Assembly: GCA_002633025.1 (NCBI GenBank)
Contig: NMRB01000381.1
Coordinates: 265,958 to 329,957 of the forward strand
Direction of reading: 5' to 3'
Length of the DNA: 64,000 bases
Source: Notospermus geniculatus
Taxonomy: Eukaryota; Nemertea; Pilidiophora; Heteronemertea; Lineidae
Positions 35,104 through 47,630 of this stretch are shown in pieces. How positions within the stretch are numbered: the stretch's first letter is position 1; each line of letters starts with the position of its first letter. The position numbers and the translations under genes are program-made. Below the pieces are notes generated by a model that was not told where the DNA came from, did no database searches, and saw nothing but the letters and a program-made list of their open reading frames with translations.

Positions 35104-36764
35104 AAAGATAATGAGCCAAGTTTTGGCCACTTCTTTTTTCAAAGAGCTAACTTCAAATGTCCATAATTTCCTTAATTCTCAATATTTTTGAAATGCGTAA
35201 AAAGCATGCTATTTTGCCCCTCAGGGACTTTTTTAATGAGTTTTAGAAATGAAAAATTGAAATTGTATATGAAGTTTTGACTTAAATCACGTTACTTGTA
35301 AGTAATGTAATCTGGCCTTACTCCACACACCTCGTACTGTCAGATGTCTTGATCCCGCATGCGCAAACAAGTCCAAGGCACGCCAGGAGCTTTGCCGCGA
35401 TCTGTCAGTCTTATGGCCGACACCAGCCTGTCTTATCTTGGTAGATTTAGGCTAAGCCATTTGGAGATCAGCAGTCTGGCTATCTTCACTGACGTCATGG
35501 TTTCTATCCTATTAATGACATCCCCTGATCCAGCTTTATGTCGACCCCGAGTCACTGGGATTCGGTCATGATGTCTTTAGTCCAAAGCAATGATTTGTTT
35601 CTTCACATACGTGACTTACTGTAACCATTTCGTCTGGGACAAAAGCAAAAAGTTCTTATGACGGAGGCGTGGGATTTTGCTGTGGACGGAGTAAAATCAG
35701 TGCTGTGTCTTTTAGGGTAGGCATAGTTGCAATAAGTATCCATTCATCAGATGAGTCCTCCTTTTGTGCTGTTTTTATCAATGAAGGCTTACCGTGGTAG
35801 ATTTTAAACCTTTGACTTTGAGGGTCGATTGTGCTGGGGAGGAAATGTACGCTGCGTGCACAATGCATAGGACAGCCAATTCATGCGTCAATCTACAGTC
35901 CGGTTACATCACACGTTTTTAATCACCTGAAACGCATAATAACTGCATAATTGGAATGTGCACACAAAAAGTCACTATTGAAATCTGTGTTCATTGGATT
36001 GAAACCACAAAGTCGATCGCTGATTGCCGACTTGGCGCCATGCAATTCTAATAATCACTAGTGACGCCTATTGGTCATCTTCTGAGAATCTCGAGTACAA
36101 AGTAGTTTCGGAGCGCGGGTAATACGGCGAGTGGTTCGAAAATGCGGGGAGTTCAGTTGCAACGATACTAATGAAGCATTTCTTCGTACGAATAAAATCC
36201 GTCAATTTGTGTTATTGCGAAGCTGAAGGAAGGTGCACATGGTTTCATCAGGTCACTCACTCCCTTGCATTCTGAAGAGTGCGAAAATTCCCTGCGGTTT
36301 TGAAGTTCTGACGTCGCTTAATTCCGTTGGTTACAAATTAATTTGGTTTAAATGATGAAAAGGGCCTAATTATATTGGGTAGGAACACAGAGATGCAAAA
36401 TATAGAACCCGCACCTTCCAGGGATAAAAACAGAATCGGGTGCGAAACAAATTGGAGTGGGCGACAAGATCAATCTACGAAATATCGGGGGCGGAATTGA
36501 TGCAAATTGATCCAATTTATGAGCGAGAATTGGGCGAGAAGGCACGGTAAGTGCGTGTAAGCATTCGGGCACAGACTCCATTAGCGGGTTCACCGTCACA
36601 TGGAATGTGTAACAAATCGAATCGGATTGTACTGATAAGGTCATTCATATTGAGAGGGAGAGTAATAACTAGTGATTATGGTTAGTGCGGTAATGATACG
36701 GTGACCTTTACTCGAGTTGCTCATTACGCCTGAAGCAGTAGTTCGCGCTCATTTATCGGATATG
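35104..36764. other. Intergenic, no gene seen
   Basis: No supported coding or repeated feature was found. Confidence 0.5.
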
Positions 36765-37033
36765 TAAAGTGTTTTTCACATTGAACTGGCCAAAGGTACT
36801 TGGCTGACCTCTTGTCACTAAACTGTAATGGCATCATCACAAATAATAATGTTACACAACCCTCGGTAGCCAGTGTCATGGCTGACCAGCTTTGGCTCAC
36901 ACCATGAAAGAGCTATAATCTGTTTTCAAGTCAGTGTTGTGCAACACCACTATACCTCTTGGTAAATGTGATCTGGTCACATTCCTGAGTTCAACTAAGT
37001 ACCTTTGGCCAGTTCAATGTGAAAAACACTTTA
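36765..37033. mobile_element. MITE family C, copy 2 (269 bp)
   Basis: The ends are TAAAGTGTTTTTCACATTGA and its inverted copy. The whole element matches the complement of 13561-13827, so it lies in the opposite orientation. This copy is complete at both ends. Confidence 0.85.
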
Positions 37034-38774
37034 CAGGCATGTATGTACTTCAGTTGGGAATAAAATGTGTACAGACGTTTAGACTCTTATTCTATACGTC
37101 TTTAGTAAGGGTTATTGGTAACGTTACTGAGCAAATCCCTCTGGAGAATGATACAAGCTTCTTAGTTTGAGTAAAAAAAGGAAATGTTTGAGTCTGAATA
37201 AAAAACTTAGAGGCGTGTGAACTGAAACATATTACAACCCGAAACCTCAGCGATGACATAACTGTCATCCTGTATGCGGCAGTCCCCCCCCCCCGTGACA
37301 TGTCACCAAAAGCTATAGCATCGCACTGACAGAAACGTTGTAGCTGGTTTCGAACGCTAACATACCTCGACTCTGACCTATGTGAGATTTGAGACGGTAC
37401 TTTTATTGGGCCACTTATACAAGGACCTGATGAATGGTGCCAGCGAATTGCCAACGCAACAAGATACAAGCTATCAATATACAGATATCAAAAGCACCGA
37501 GCGTTCCCTTTTAGTTTTTCCTTTTTGTAAACATTGGTACAGTTGAGCAAGTGCAAACATGATTCGAACTGCGCCGAAGCTATTTTTGGTCGCAAGCCAT
37601 TCTCAAGTAGTTCCGCAATATTTCGCCGTTTAATAGAAGTCCCATAACATTGACACAAGTGGTATGCGTCTCTGTATGTACAAGTCTCATTGATTCAGAA
37701 TGTCAGTTTATGTCGGGAGGAAGTTTCATTCATACAAGCCAAGAACGATGTCAAGACAGAAAGTGAACGCTAGACATGCAGCAACGATTGTTACATTTTG
37801 TTATATTTTAATTATGAACGTATATCATTATTAAAGTTGGCAGTACATGTATTTCATTACTTTGGTTTTGCTTCGATGCATCCTGTTTTAACATTTATTA
37901 ACTATTTTGAGTGATAGAATTGTCAAGTCCTGCGAGAGACATTGCTACTTCACATGTGACGGCACTGTCAGAGCGATGCATAATTCATTACACTCTCCGG
38001 AATTCGGCCGTCACGTTATTAGGTACTCTTGGGTACTGCAGCTCTATGAAGGATCGAGGTAGCCAACAACCTGGGTGCAGTATTTCCAAATCACGACTTA
38101 TGTAACCGTCCGAAGATTTCCGCGTGTGCTTTCTGCATCTCTGGAGTTATCCTATCAACAATAATTGCCCAATATTGACTCGAATACTCTCGAGTACTGA
38201 AAATTCTGCGCAGTTTCAAGCTTCATTCATTTAACTGCATTATCTCGTAAAGGATTCCACGAAAAGCAAATGTAGTTTATTTTCAATGCATTATTGTCTT
38301 ATTCGATTCTTCTCATGGCATCACCGCTGAGACTTAAGGTAGAATCGTCTATTTTATTGGTCGACATGGGAAAATCGTTTAACGGGCCATTCGCGATATG
38401 CCAGTAAGATTTGATCGGTCTTGGGATTTACTGTTATTTATTGATTGAATAATAGTATTAGAATGGAGATGAACGCTTTACATGCGAGAGCAGACTGCCA
38501 ATTCACAGGTCTGGCATTAGTGAAAAACATGCCCCCAAGGGACAGAATAAAAACAACAGTGGTGCTTGCATTTAACATGACGAAGTATTATAAAGATAGT
38601 AATTCAAATCCATGCATTCAGCAAATTTGACATGCAGCATCCATTTATATGTAGTAGTCGGTTTCAGTACCGCGTTTTGAGTAAGGAGTAGATGGGGGGG
38701 GGGGTGCACCGTATTGTGGTCAGTACTTGGTAGGCCTATTAGGGAGGTCAGAATCACTTCCGGACGGCGGCTAC
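37034..38774. other. Intergenic, no gene seen
   Basis: Contains a C10 run at about 37287 and a G12 run at about 38694, otherwise nothing recognised. Confidence 0.5.
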
Positions 38775-38916
38775 GGAGGTTTAGAAATCAAACGATAAAC
38801 GTAAACGTTAACGACAACGTTATTTTTGTATCGAAAATGCAATATTTGGTTAATGTGTAGTACGAAAAATAACGTTGTCGTAAAGTTTACGTTTATCGTT
38901 TGATTTCTAAACCTCC
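38775..38916. mobile_element. 142-bp foldback element
   Basis: Arms of about 57 bases begin GGAGGTTTAGAAATCAAACG at the left and mirror it at the right with two or three mismatches; the loop is about 30 bases. Flanks read CTAC and CTAA, which may be an imperfect target duplication. Confidence 0.85.
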
Positions 38917-39711
38917 CTAATATCACGACTTCATTGGTCAAATGACGCTCAAAACTCCTCACTTTTCGTAGTTCTCGTTCTCGCGGCAAATCTAAACCTG
39001 CCTAATTAAGCGAGTTCGTGACAACCGTTGTAACATGACAAATAAGTATTGATCGGGCCAAGACAGCCAGGCGCCACACTGTTTCATTTTGTTTCCAAAA
39101 CCCGCATTCTAATTACATACAACAACAAGCGAATTCGTGAAACACAGTACCCCAAGAGAGTCTGTCCAAACATAGCACAAACATGATGAGCTAACGGCTG
39201 AGCAGGCTATATTTAGAATGCAAGTTCTTTATTTAGCTTCTAGCTGCCAAAGTAGATTTGCAATGAACATGGTGATTTGGCTCTCAAAGCGTCAGTTTAT
39301 TAAAGGATAGCATGTTCAGCTGCGGGTGTATCATATAGGGACCATCGCAGAACAAATTGATGTATGAGAAGTATAAACCACTAGAAGTCCAAAAGGGTGG
39401 CATCGGTGAATTTTCAAAATGTCACGAAAGCAAAGATTTTGATAGGCAGATTGGGTTTATCCGTCGATTTCAGTATTACAGTACAGTGAACACGCCATTG
39501 TCTACGTACATTACATGAACATGTGCGTCGAGCTACTTCACAATTCACACACTACACTGTGGTGTAGAAAATACACAACGTACAGGTGTTTGATTGCTCC
39601 TTACCGCGCGATGGTGTGACGCCCTCGTTCGTGGTTTGTCTTCGGCCATCTCACGGTCCTAGCGGAAGTACGACATTATAGTTTATCACAAGAAAAAAAG
39701 CGGTTCTTTCT
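38917..39711. other. Intergenic, no gene seen
   Basis: ATATCACGACTTCATTG at about 38923 also occurs at the left inner edge of the TTAA element (19499). No gene was recognised. Confidence 0.45.
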
Positions 39712-40633
39712 TATGATATGATATGATGTTTTATTTGACCAACAAAAAAAGAAAATACAAGAAACTGAATACAGAAAGTAAGGTCAGGAGCCCAAACAAG
39801 ATCAGACGATCGCTTCCGTTTGGGCCCCCTTGAAAGATACATGTAGATACAATATATGAAATGAATGAACATAAATAAGTGTTAAACTAAACAAGACGGA
39901 AAACCAATGACGTCAAAATAAACAGTAACATGAGTAGTAAATGTAATACAATGTAAATAGTTATACCAGTATGAGTAGTGATATATATGTCATGAATATG
40001 ACACGGGTATGTACATGTATATATACAGATTAATTCGCTACAAGTGAACAGACATTACAACGTGGAATAGAACATGTGGAATTATAACCATTTAATATGT
40101 ATTGTTTATAATAATTGATAAAACCAGGTAAACTGTGAGTTGTGAGTTTGTCGGAAACAATTCTTGGAAGAGAGTTAAACACATGTACAACACTATAACG
40201 AGGTGAACGTTGTGCGAAACTATGTCTACAGAAAGGGGTAATTAAATTCACGTTATTTCTAGTGTGGTGAGAATGAATCTGATTATTTGTTCTAAACACG
40301 TGTGTCATAAAATATGATGGGAGGCTGTTGTGATAATACTTGTAAAGAAGCTTCATTTGAATAAGTGAATGGATATCTGGAAGCTTCAGGATTTTTAATT
40401 GCTTTAAGAGAGGTTCTGAGTGGGCAAGGAAGTGACTTTTCGTGATGACACGAATTGCTTTCTTCTGTAGTTTGTGAATTTCGGCATGGTGATAGCCCCA
40501 TGATAATAAATGGTGGTTAAGATAAGGGGTAATTAGAGAGTGATATACTGTAATCAGGGTTTTTTGTGGTAGATAGTTTCTGATATTTTTTAAGATTCCT
40601 ATAGCTCTTGAGATTTTCAATGAAATGACTTTA
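39712..40633 (-). mobile_element. 3' end of a non-LTR retrotransposon (CR1/L2/Jockey group)
   Basis: The minus-strand frame 40633-40030 encodes about 200 residues from the C-terminal side of a reverse transcriptase. It opens with KISRAIGILKNIRNYLPQ, then LITPYLNHHLLSWG, KLQKKAIRVIT, LLYKYYHNSLPSYF and FNSLPRIV, the order seen after the polymerase core in CR1-like LINEs. The catalytic part is missing because the element stops at the single N at 40634. A non-coding tail of about 320 bases follows and ends in ATCAT repeats near 39712. It is a 5'-truncated copy, or one cut by the assembly join. There are no stop codons in the remaining frame, so it is fairly young. Confidence 0.85.
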
Positions 40634-40634
40634 N

Positions 40635-41795
40635 CCCTGTGAGGTGGAAAAAACGGACAAAGAATCGGCGAGCAAAGTTAAAGGAGACGTCCATTGGCGG
40701 CCATCTTGTCGTCTCTTAGCTTGTTTTTGTTTGTTGGTGTCGGTTGAAAATAAAATGGCATAGATTTTTCAGGAACATGCAGTCCTCAAAGGTCAAATTT
40801 GTCCAGGGGACATGTTATCCAAATGCCCTTTGTTCTGGAGACTATTTGGATCTCAGTTCGTCGTCGTACATTTTATCCGACCTTCAATTTCAACTACAAA
40901 AGCGGAGACGCCAGGAAGACTTCCACGGCAATTGATTCCCCACAGAGAAGGAAGATAGGCTTGTCAGTTTCCTCAATGGAGCCGCTTGAGATGTTTATTT
41001 TTAGGAATATTCAATATCCTCCCTTGTCAGAAAGGCAGGCTGTGCGTGGGTGTAGATGCTTCATACATCATTACTTTAACTAGTTGTCATCGCCTTCCCT
41101 TCAATTTCCTGGGCTATTCTTCAATGAACAGTGGAGTCCTTTAATTAGGTCGTAATTAGCCCAAATATCTCGCGAGAATATTAATCACAGGCTTAAGTTA
41201 ACAGAGATAGTTTGACAAATTGGAAAGTTTTATTGCATGGACTGCTGGGTATGATATATCTAGTGCGCAGTTTTTGCATTGCATTTCTTAACTCGTGTTC
41301 GAACAAAAACATTGAATCGATGGCGACAGAGCTCTCATGAACGTAAAATTTTTCGGTCAGGGGAAGTCGGCGTGTCCTGAACAGACATTTCTACTATTAT
41401 CGCACATGGCAGCCACCACGGTGCCAACCCGCAGCAGCCGATAAGACCTCTAATATTATCTACTTATCTCGTACGTCTCTCCTAGGACGTCTTACTCCAA
41501 AATCTTGATTGATATCGACGAGAAGCGATGCTCTGTACCAAGAACCTGATTGCTAGCACCGTCAGCGTGCCTGGATCTTCATGTTTTAATGCCATTTGAC
41601 AAGTGGCCGATGATATCAGATCTACCCTGAGACTTGATGATGGTGTTGGAAAGTACACCCAGCGACCAGCAGATTAATCATATTGCGCCTTCAATGATCA
41701 CTTATAGGCAGAGACGCCATATATTTCACTCCGGTTTGGATATTATATCGGCATTGTTTACGAGTTTGGGACTGTTCAGAAAGTTTCAATCGGTA
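40635..41795. other. Intergenic, no gene seen
   Basis: Bases 41288-41350 resemble 5238-5310. TTTAATTAGG and GTAATTAG at about 41138-41160 are homeodomain-like words without further support. Confidence 0.45.
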
Positions 41796-42285
41796 TATGA
41801 ATTATTGAAAAATGATTTTGGTAAATTGGTTCTCAGCCATTAAGGTGTGAAAGGAAAGAATGTCCCCAGGAAAAACTGTCCCAGGAACAAAAGATCCTAT
41901 TGTTACATTCTAATCTCTGGTGATTGGTTTCTATATAGCCATGCACCTTAATCCGTCATTGAACAATAGAAGCGGACACTTTTTACAGGGGGACATTCTT
42001 TACTGTTACACCGGCACCGAAAATGGAATTTATCAGACTCCAGAAGTGAATCGCTTCATATACTCTCAAAAACCATTTGTGACATAGAAGATCGGATGCC
42101 GAGTCCGACCTCAGTCAGGTCAGGTAGGCTACTGATATCTAACTTCATTGATAACACCAACACAGGATGACGTGTTCAACCGCAAAGCTCGCCCCAGTGG
42201 ATCGTGGCCGAAAGTGCATCATTGTACTGACGTATTCGATCGCTAATTAGAGTCCTCGTTCTCTAGGGATCGCCAAGAGTAACCA
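41796..42285. repeat. Allelic or duplicated block, version 1 (left of gap)
   Basis: This block is repeated at 42412-42886 and the two copies meet the N gap at exactly their ends. Outside two insertions the copies differ only by scattered substitutions. Version 1 carries a 169-bp MITE at 41844 and lacks the 154-bp insertion of version 2. Confidence 0.9.
41844..42012. mobile_element. 169-bp MITE present in version 1 only
   Basis: The ends are GGTGTGAAAGGAAAGAATGT and, inverted, ACATTCTTTACTGTTACACC, pairing over 24 bases with two mismatches. The corresponding position in the second block (about 42456) is empty, which confirms the element's limits. The target duplication is unclear. Confidence 0.85.
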
Positions 42286-42411
42286 NNNNNNNNNNNNNNN
42301 NNNNNNNNNNNNNNNNNNNNNNNNNNNNNNNNNNNNNNNNNNNNNNNNNNNNNNNNNNNNNNNNNNNNNNNNNNNNNNNNNNNNNNNNNNNNNNNNNNNN
42401 NNNNNNNNNNN
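42286..42411. other. Assembly gap (126 N)
   Basis: A run of Ns separates the two versions of the same locus. Confidence 0.98.
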
Positions 42412-42886
42412 TATGAATTATTGAAAAATGATTTTGGTGAAGTGGTTCTTAGCCGTTCCGGCACCGAAAACGGAGTTTATCAGACTCCAGAAGTGGATCC
42501 CCTTTTGAAAATCTTCATTTTACCATGGTAATTTCGCACGGATAAGGACAGTTTACTATGGTATAAGTGGCTTTCACCATGGTAAACCTTCTTTTACCGT
42601 GAAAAATTACCATTCACCATGGTATTAAATGGAAAATATTTTTTATAAAGGTCGCTTCATATACTCTCAAAAACCATTTGTGACATAGAAGATCGCATGC
42701 CGAGTCCGACCTCAGTCAGGTCAGGTAGGCTACTGATATCTAACTTCATTGATAACACCAACACAGGATGACGTGTTCAACCGCAAAGCTCGCCCCAGTG
42801 GATCGTGGCCGAAAGTGCATCATTGTACTGACGTATTCGATCGCTAATTAGAGTCCTCGTTCTCTAGGGATCGCCAAGAGTAACCA
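42412..42886. repeat. Allelic or duplicated block, version 2 (right of gap)
   Basis: This is the second copy of 41796-42285. It starts TATGAATTATTGAAAAATGA directly after the gap and ends TAACCA, like version 1. It lacks the MITE at 41844 and carries an insertion at 42499-42652. Confidence 0.9.
42499..42652. mobile_element. 154-bp MITE with ACCATGGTAA words, version 2 only
   Basis: The block is absent from the matching site in version 1 (about 42048). Its left end, CCTTTTGAAAAT then CATTTTACCATGG, is roughly mirrored by the right end, CCATGGTATTAAATGG then TTTATAAAGG. ACCATGGTA occurs three times inside. Confidence 0.75.
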
Positions 42887-43881
42887 ACGGGCGTTGACCC
42901 GGGATTTCTTGGTCACGAACATCTCGGGTCAGACACCTAGATCGTGTCATCGTAATCAGAGTCTATCACAAGCACTCCAGTATCATAAGGTTTAATTGTG
43001 TTGGGACCCACCTTGAGGACGGAGAATATTACCACTTGAGAAATCCCTTGAATAACTACATGTAGGGCTGAGTGCAGTGTAAGATGGGGACAGGGGCGAA
43101 AAAGAAGGAGAAGCAAAGATATTTCACCTCCATTAGATGTTCTGTGGAGATGCCTTTCTATAATTGACAGTAATTGACATCCAATTAATTTTGCATCAAC
43201 ATCGACGGCGTGACTGACGGTATTCAGGGCATGCCCGTTTTGGAACAGTGCTCATGCCTGGCAGCCGAGCTTATCCATCACCTTGCTTTAAACCGAATCT
43301 AACTTCTTGAATAGGGAATGGAAGGAGCCAACTTCGTATGAATTTAATGGGCAGTGACAAACGTAGGCGAAGAGGATAGAGTTATGCAAATGTTGTCCTT
43401 AAAAATTCCGTTAACGATGGCAAAACTGACACAATCTGACATTTCCACAGTTCGATGTGAATTCATTTGAGAGTCAATCATTTCACAACCGTGTCAGGTT
43501 CGACAATAAAAGTGTTAAATTCAAACTAGCAAACCAAATGCGTAACGAAATCTGACCTGGAGGATTGCATTTTCTTCAACAACAGCCGGATTGACTTTAT
43601 ATTCAGCCTCCCCTCTGAACAATCGCTAAATTAACTTTTTGTTGTTAGAGGATTCCGGTCATTTTTAAGAAGGCAGTTCGGCATGCATCGAAACGTTCTT
43701 GGTTTAGCTTGCTCAGTGCACTCTTCGGACCAAAAAGTGTCCTTTTCTTCTGAACGGCGCTGAATAAAATCTCAACATGACAACATCCCAACTTAAAATA
43801 TGCAAATTGCACATAAAATATGTTCCGTGAGCGTTTCAAATAAAGAACAACTACAAAATTATTGCACCGATTTATCACATG
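42887..43881. other. Intergenic, no gene seen
   Basis: No supported feature found. Confidence 0.5.
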
Positions 43882-44223
43882 TTATCTGGCAACGTCAGCC
43901 TTCCCAACAAGAATTCGAAGATGACCCGGATGTACGAATGGGCGTTTGAAGGGTTGACGCCATTTCTCCAGTATAGTCGTCGTCGGGTCATCCTCGCACC
44001 CAGGGTCTTCACAACCGCTCCCCTCCTCCCACTTGGTTCTGACCGTAAATGACATGAGATTCTCAGGGTGGGTCACTTCAGGACGTACATTGTATTTCCA
44101 TTGATGAGTAACAAACAAAGAACTTTGACAACGAACTTCCAAATCGCTGTCCATTGAATGCTTTTCTCCACAATATACCAATTCCAATACAGTCAACGCT
44201 GCCGAATTGCCGTTAAAGCAAAA
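43882..44223 (-). CDS. Candidate orphan exon, unknown protein
   Basis: The minus-strand frame is open for about 113 codons to a TAA at 43884-43882. The peptide looks natural: ALTVLELVYCGEKHSMDSDL, VRCQSSLFVTHQWKYNV, PEVTHPENLMSFTVRTKWEE, then ILEKWRQPFKRPFVHPG. A possible acceptor (GGCAG) lies at about 44205-44200. The only ATG near the start is at residue 15 of the shorter reading. I know of no family match; it might be one exon of a secreted or cytosolic protein, or a chance frame. Confidence 0.35.
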   Translation of the reverse strand, partial: FCFNGNSAALTVLELVYCGEKHSMDSDLEVRCQSSLFVTHQWKYNVRPEVTHPENLMSFTVRTKWEEGSGCEDPGCEDDPTTTILEKWRQPFKRPFVHPGHLRILVGKADVAR

Positions 44224-46881
44224 CTACATAAATGTATTTCTATTCTTGTTTACCGGCCCGATGAAAATCACTTACAAAACCGCCAACAAATAGAAATTGT
44301 GAAATGATAATTCATCAAACTGATAATGTGGCCGGTAATGTCCACTGAATTTCCATGAAATGTTGTTGTAACTGTTTGGCATAAATCATAACTGCTTCAG
44401 TCATTTGGATAATATCATACCAGTCCATGTTTTAGACCTCACCTCAGCTGTTTGTCAACATTCAACATGAAATTACTCTCTGTGATTACCTTGACCGAGG
44501 TTTAAGCAGTTGCTTTGGAGGTTTGCTACGTCATCGATGATCAGCTGGGCTTCCCCTTGTGCTGGGACGTTTCCGGTTTAAAATTATTATTTCAGGAGTG
44601 CAAGACGACAGTCCTCATGTAAACAGCGACAAACTTTCGTGAGAACAACCTCGACTATATCGTTGAGTTCTGTCATTTGCGGCTCAGCGTTGCTGGTTTC
44701 TTTGACATCGACATCTGTCTGTTGCAGAGAAAAATCCCGTACACCAACTTCAGTTCCCTACTTAAGCTCCTTAAAAAATAAACAACTGTGTATCTCCCAC
44801 CCCGAAAAGGCTTGCCGCAAAACTTTCGGAGTGAAGAAGTATCCGTAACCATGTTTGAGATCCACCCACGCACGCCAACATCAAACGTTGAGCGTTGTCA
44901 CAGTTCTAACAGTGAATAAACGATACTGCTCACATTCCCGTTAAGATAATGGCTTGAGTTAAGACAAGTGATGACTTTGACATCCTTCTGTTCTGTATTC
45001 GGTTAGCAATGTTTGGTTTTGTCACCAAAACCATCGGACAAGTTGTTTGCCTGTCGGGGAGAATGATGGTGTTAGGATGGGCTGGCTGGCTTTTGGAAAC
45101 GCAGGTTCGGTTTTTTATAGTAAGAATCTGGGTGGGTGTGAGGAAAGTTGACTGGTAGACATTAAGGAGAAGGTGAGATAAACCCAACGTGGAATCATTG
45201 AAAAACGATGCGCATGCCGATTACTGAAAAATGTTGAAATTAGATTTTTGGAGAGAAAAAAAATCACATTTTGCCTCAGTCTAGATGTAGGCCTATGGAG
45301 ACAAGCCAACACACTCGATGGTGATATTAGCAGATTTTCCTAAAAGTAGGTACATGTACCTGTAAGGGAAGATGTGAAGAAGTGTACAGTGATTTTTTTT
45401 CGGATTACATGTACTACCATCACCCACTTAAATTTCCTGAGCTTTTCCTCATCAGACGAATGGCAAAATGAGTAGAGTTTCAACGTACAACATGCCAGCC
45501 GTGCATTCGCAACTACATGTAGGGCGGCTGTTATTGAACGATGTTGTTTTTAGTCGGGTCAATAGGTTTATTTAGAGACATAAACCAATGTGGAATCATT
45601 GAAAAATAATGTTGCGCGCCAATAATTGAATCATTTCTTTCGATACCAAACCATGATTTGCATTTGGCTGCGGCTTGCCGTCGCAGATAACGATAATTTA
45701 GAAAGTACTATGGAAATCGTCTGCAATAATCATCACCATATTTCGTTTAGTCAGAGTATATCTTAGAATGATGGCGTTATGGAACGTTTAGGGTGATTTA
45801 TCTGTCGCTGATGGTTCAATCAAAACGGCGCAAAGGGAGACAGTATATAAAGTAGATGTATTTTTCTGGTGAGAACGTGTGGCCGCATAAGTATGTGACT
45901 GAAAATGTGACTGTCTAATATCTTAAGGAAGACTGGGCAACATCGTATACAGTGGTGAGGCTCGGCCCAGCGATTATATTCATGTCAAAACAAAGATCCG
46001 TAGAGCGCCTGTCGTCCATTATCCGATCGGTTGTGAAAAACGCGTTGATTGGTTGAATAAAACATCTATTGCTCTTTTGTCGAATTGAGTGTCCAATCAA
46101 CGCATTGCTTTGCGGTCGATCACGTGATACGTGTAATTTACCATAGGTGCAACCGATCTCAGTATTCGGTCCTAGCGGCGAGATCGGGAACCAATCTAAC
46201 ATCGATCCATTTTGTCGTAGCCTCATCCTCATCCCGTAAAACCGAATAAGGCCTCTCAAAGGTCTGAGATTTATTCTAGATATTTTGCTATGAATGCAGG
46301 CGTCTTCCTGGAAGTACACTCATGGTACCATAAGCAATAATACAGGTATCATGTTGGGTCGTTATCCCTTGATTCAACGGCCACTGCGGGGCTGGTTTTC
46401 TTGGCCTCCCTCCAAAAGGCATCAATAGGTCGAGTTTATGTCCCAATAGATGCTATCCCATCCATTCTAAACTACCTCTCACTGTACAGAAGGAGAATGA
46501 TCCGATCGACGCCGGGGACGTACGCAAAGGGGAGTCGTAATGATGACGGTCGCTCCAATATATGAAACTGGAAAGCAGGAATATGTCGTGAAGGATGGGG
46601 AACAGCCGTGATGTCGTGCAGATGTCGTTATCTGATATCAGGCGAATGTACTTTTCGCAGTAGAAAATGCCATAAAATGTGCATTATTGCATCGATGGAT
46701 AAAACGAATTGATTTGAGTCGTATTGTTATTGGATTAATGGGATCATATCAGCGTTGAGAGCAGTGATTGTACAAGTACAATGCATGTACATGCACGGGT
46801 GGAGGCCTGCATGCACGGATGGTGGCCTGTATGCACGTCAGGCCCCTATTTTGAATTCGGGGAAGTGCGGCCTGTAGTCAG
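44224..46881. other. Intergenic with small repeats
   Basis: A diverged direct duplication of about 50 bases containing GTGGAATCATTGAAAAA occurs at 45182-45232 and 45585-45635. A tandem of about 22 bases containing GCATGCACGG is repeated two to three times at 46785-46835. A short inverted pair, GCGTTGATTGG against CCAATCAACGC, lies at 46042-46105. No gene was recognised. Confidence 0.5.
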
Positions 46882-47171
46882 CAGGGGCGGATCCACGATT
46901 TTGGAAAAGAGGGGGCGCACTGTGCTAGAAACATTAGGTCGTATTCATAAAGCGGTTCTATGGTTGGAACCGTCTTCGGCCGGTTTCAGGTATAGTGGTT
47001 GACGATACTTGGAACCGCCCTAAGACGGTTCTAAAGATAGAACTGCTTTATGAATACGACCCATTGAAATCTGCGGTGAATTTCAATGATTTGCTCCAAA
47101 TTTCAGAATTGCACGGTCAATTTTACAGATTTGATGGCCGAAAGGGGGGGCGCCCCCCGGATCCGCGCCTG
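46882..47171. mobile_element. hAT-like non-autonomous element hosting another MITE
   Basis: The termini are CAGGGGCGGATCC and GGATCCGCGCCTG, a type of end common in hAT elements, with GGGGGCGC blocks just inside. An 8-base target duplication is not obvious (GTAGTCAG against GTCGGAGA). A separate 125-bp element sits inside at 46937-47061. Confidence 0.7.
46937..47061. mobile_element. 125-bp MITE nested in the hAT-like element
   Basis: The ends GGTCGTATTCATAAAG and its inverted copy, with CGGTTCTA and AGAACYGCTTTAT inside, pair over about 25 bases. CATT stands on both sides, a possible target duplication. Being inside 46882-47171, it must have arrived later. Confidence 0.85.
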
Positions 47172-47630
47172 GTCGGAGAGCCATCGGCTGAACTCGGATC
47201 CGATCCTTTGAGGGCTCACCACGTAATCACAAGCTGAGACTTGCCGTAGCCAGGTTGAGCCACGGATCATGGCTCAGCGACACATTTTCCCGACCGGAAT
47301 GGGCAAAACGCGTGTAACGATTTTCAGAGAAAATGAGAGAAATGCAGAGATCATACCATTTTTTGTTTTTCCATTTTAATGGGCGATTGGATTTGATAGT
47401 ATCCTGTTGGTCCATGTCCCAGCAACCAATGATGCTGTTTGTAACCGCCAATCTAGGATTACGGAAAGCCTGGGATCCTTAGGAAATGAGCCAAGGTGCC
47501 GAGGAAGACTCCATGACTAATTCGTTACAAAGCATGACCAATTTGTCATGACAGAGGCCCGGCTAAACTCCGAGGCACGGGGGTAATGGACTGATCGGTC
47601 ACTGCTTGTATCCAGGGGTCATTTACCTAA
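47172..47630. other. Intergenic, no gene seen
   Basis: No supported feature found. Confidence 0.5.

Noticed and set aside
37500-37620. Possible tRNA on the minus strand with core GTTCGAATC
   Set aside because: A B-box-like core exists, but no cloverleaf can be formed around it.
38690-38706. G-run and, at 37287, C-run as G-quadruplex promoter elements
   Set aside because: Each is a single homopolymer without the four separated G-tracts of a typical quadruplex and is far from any supported gene.
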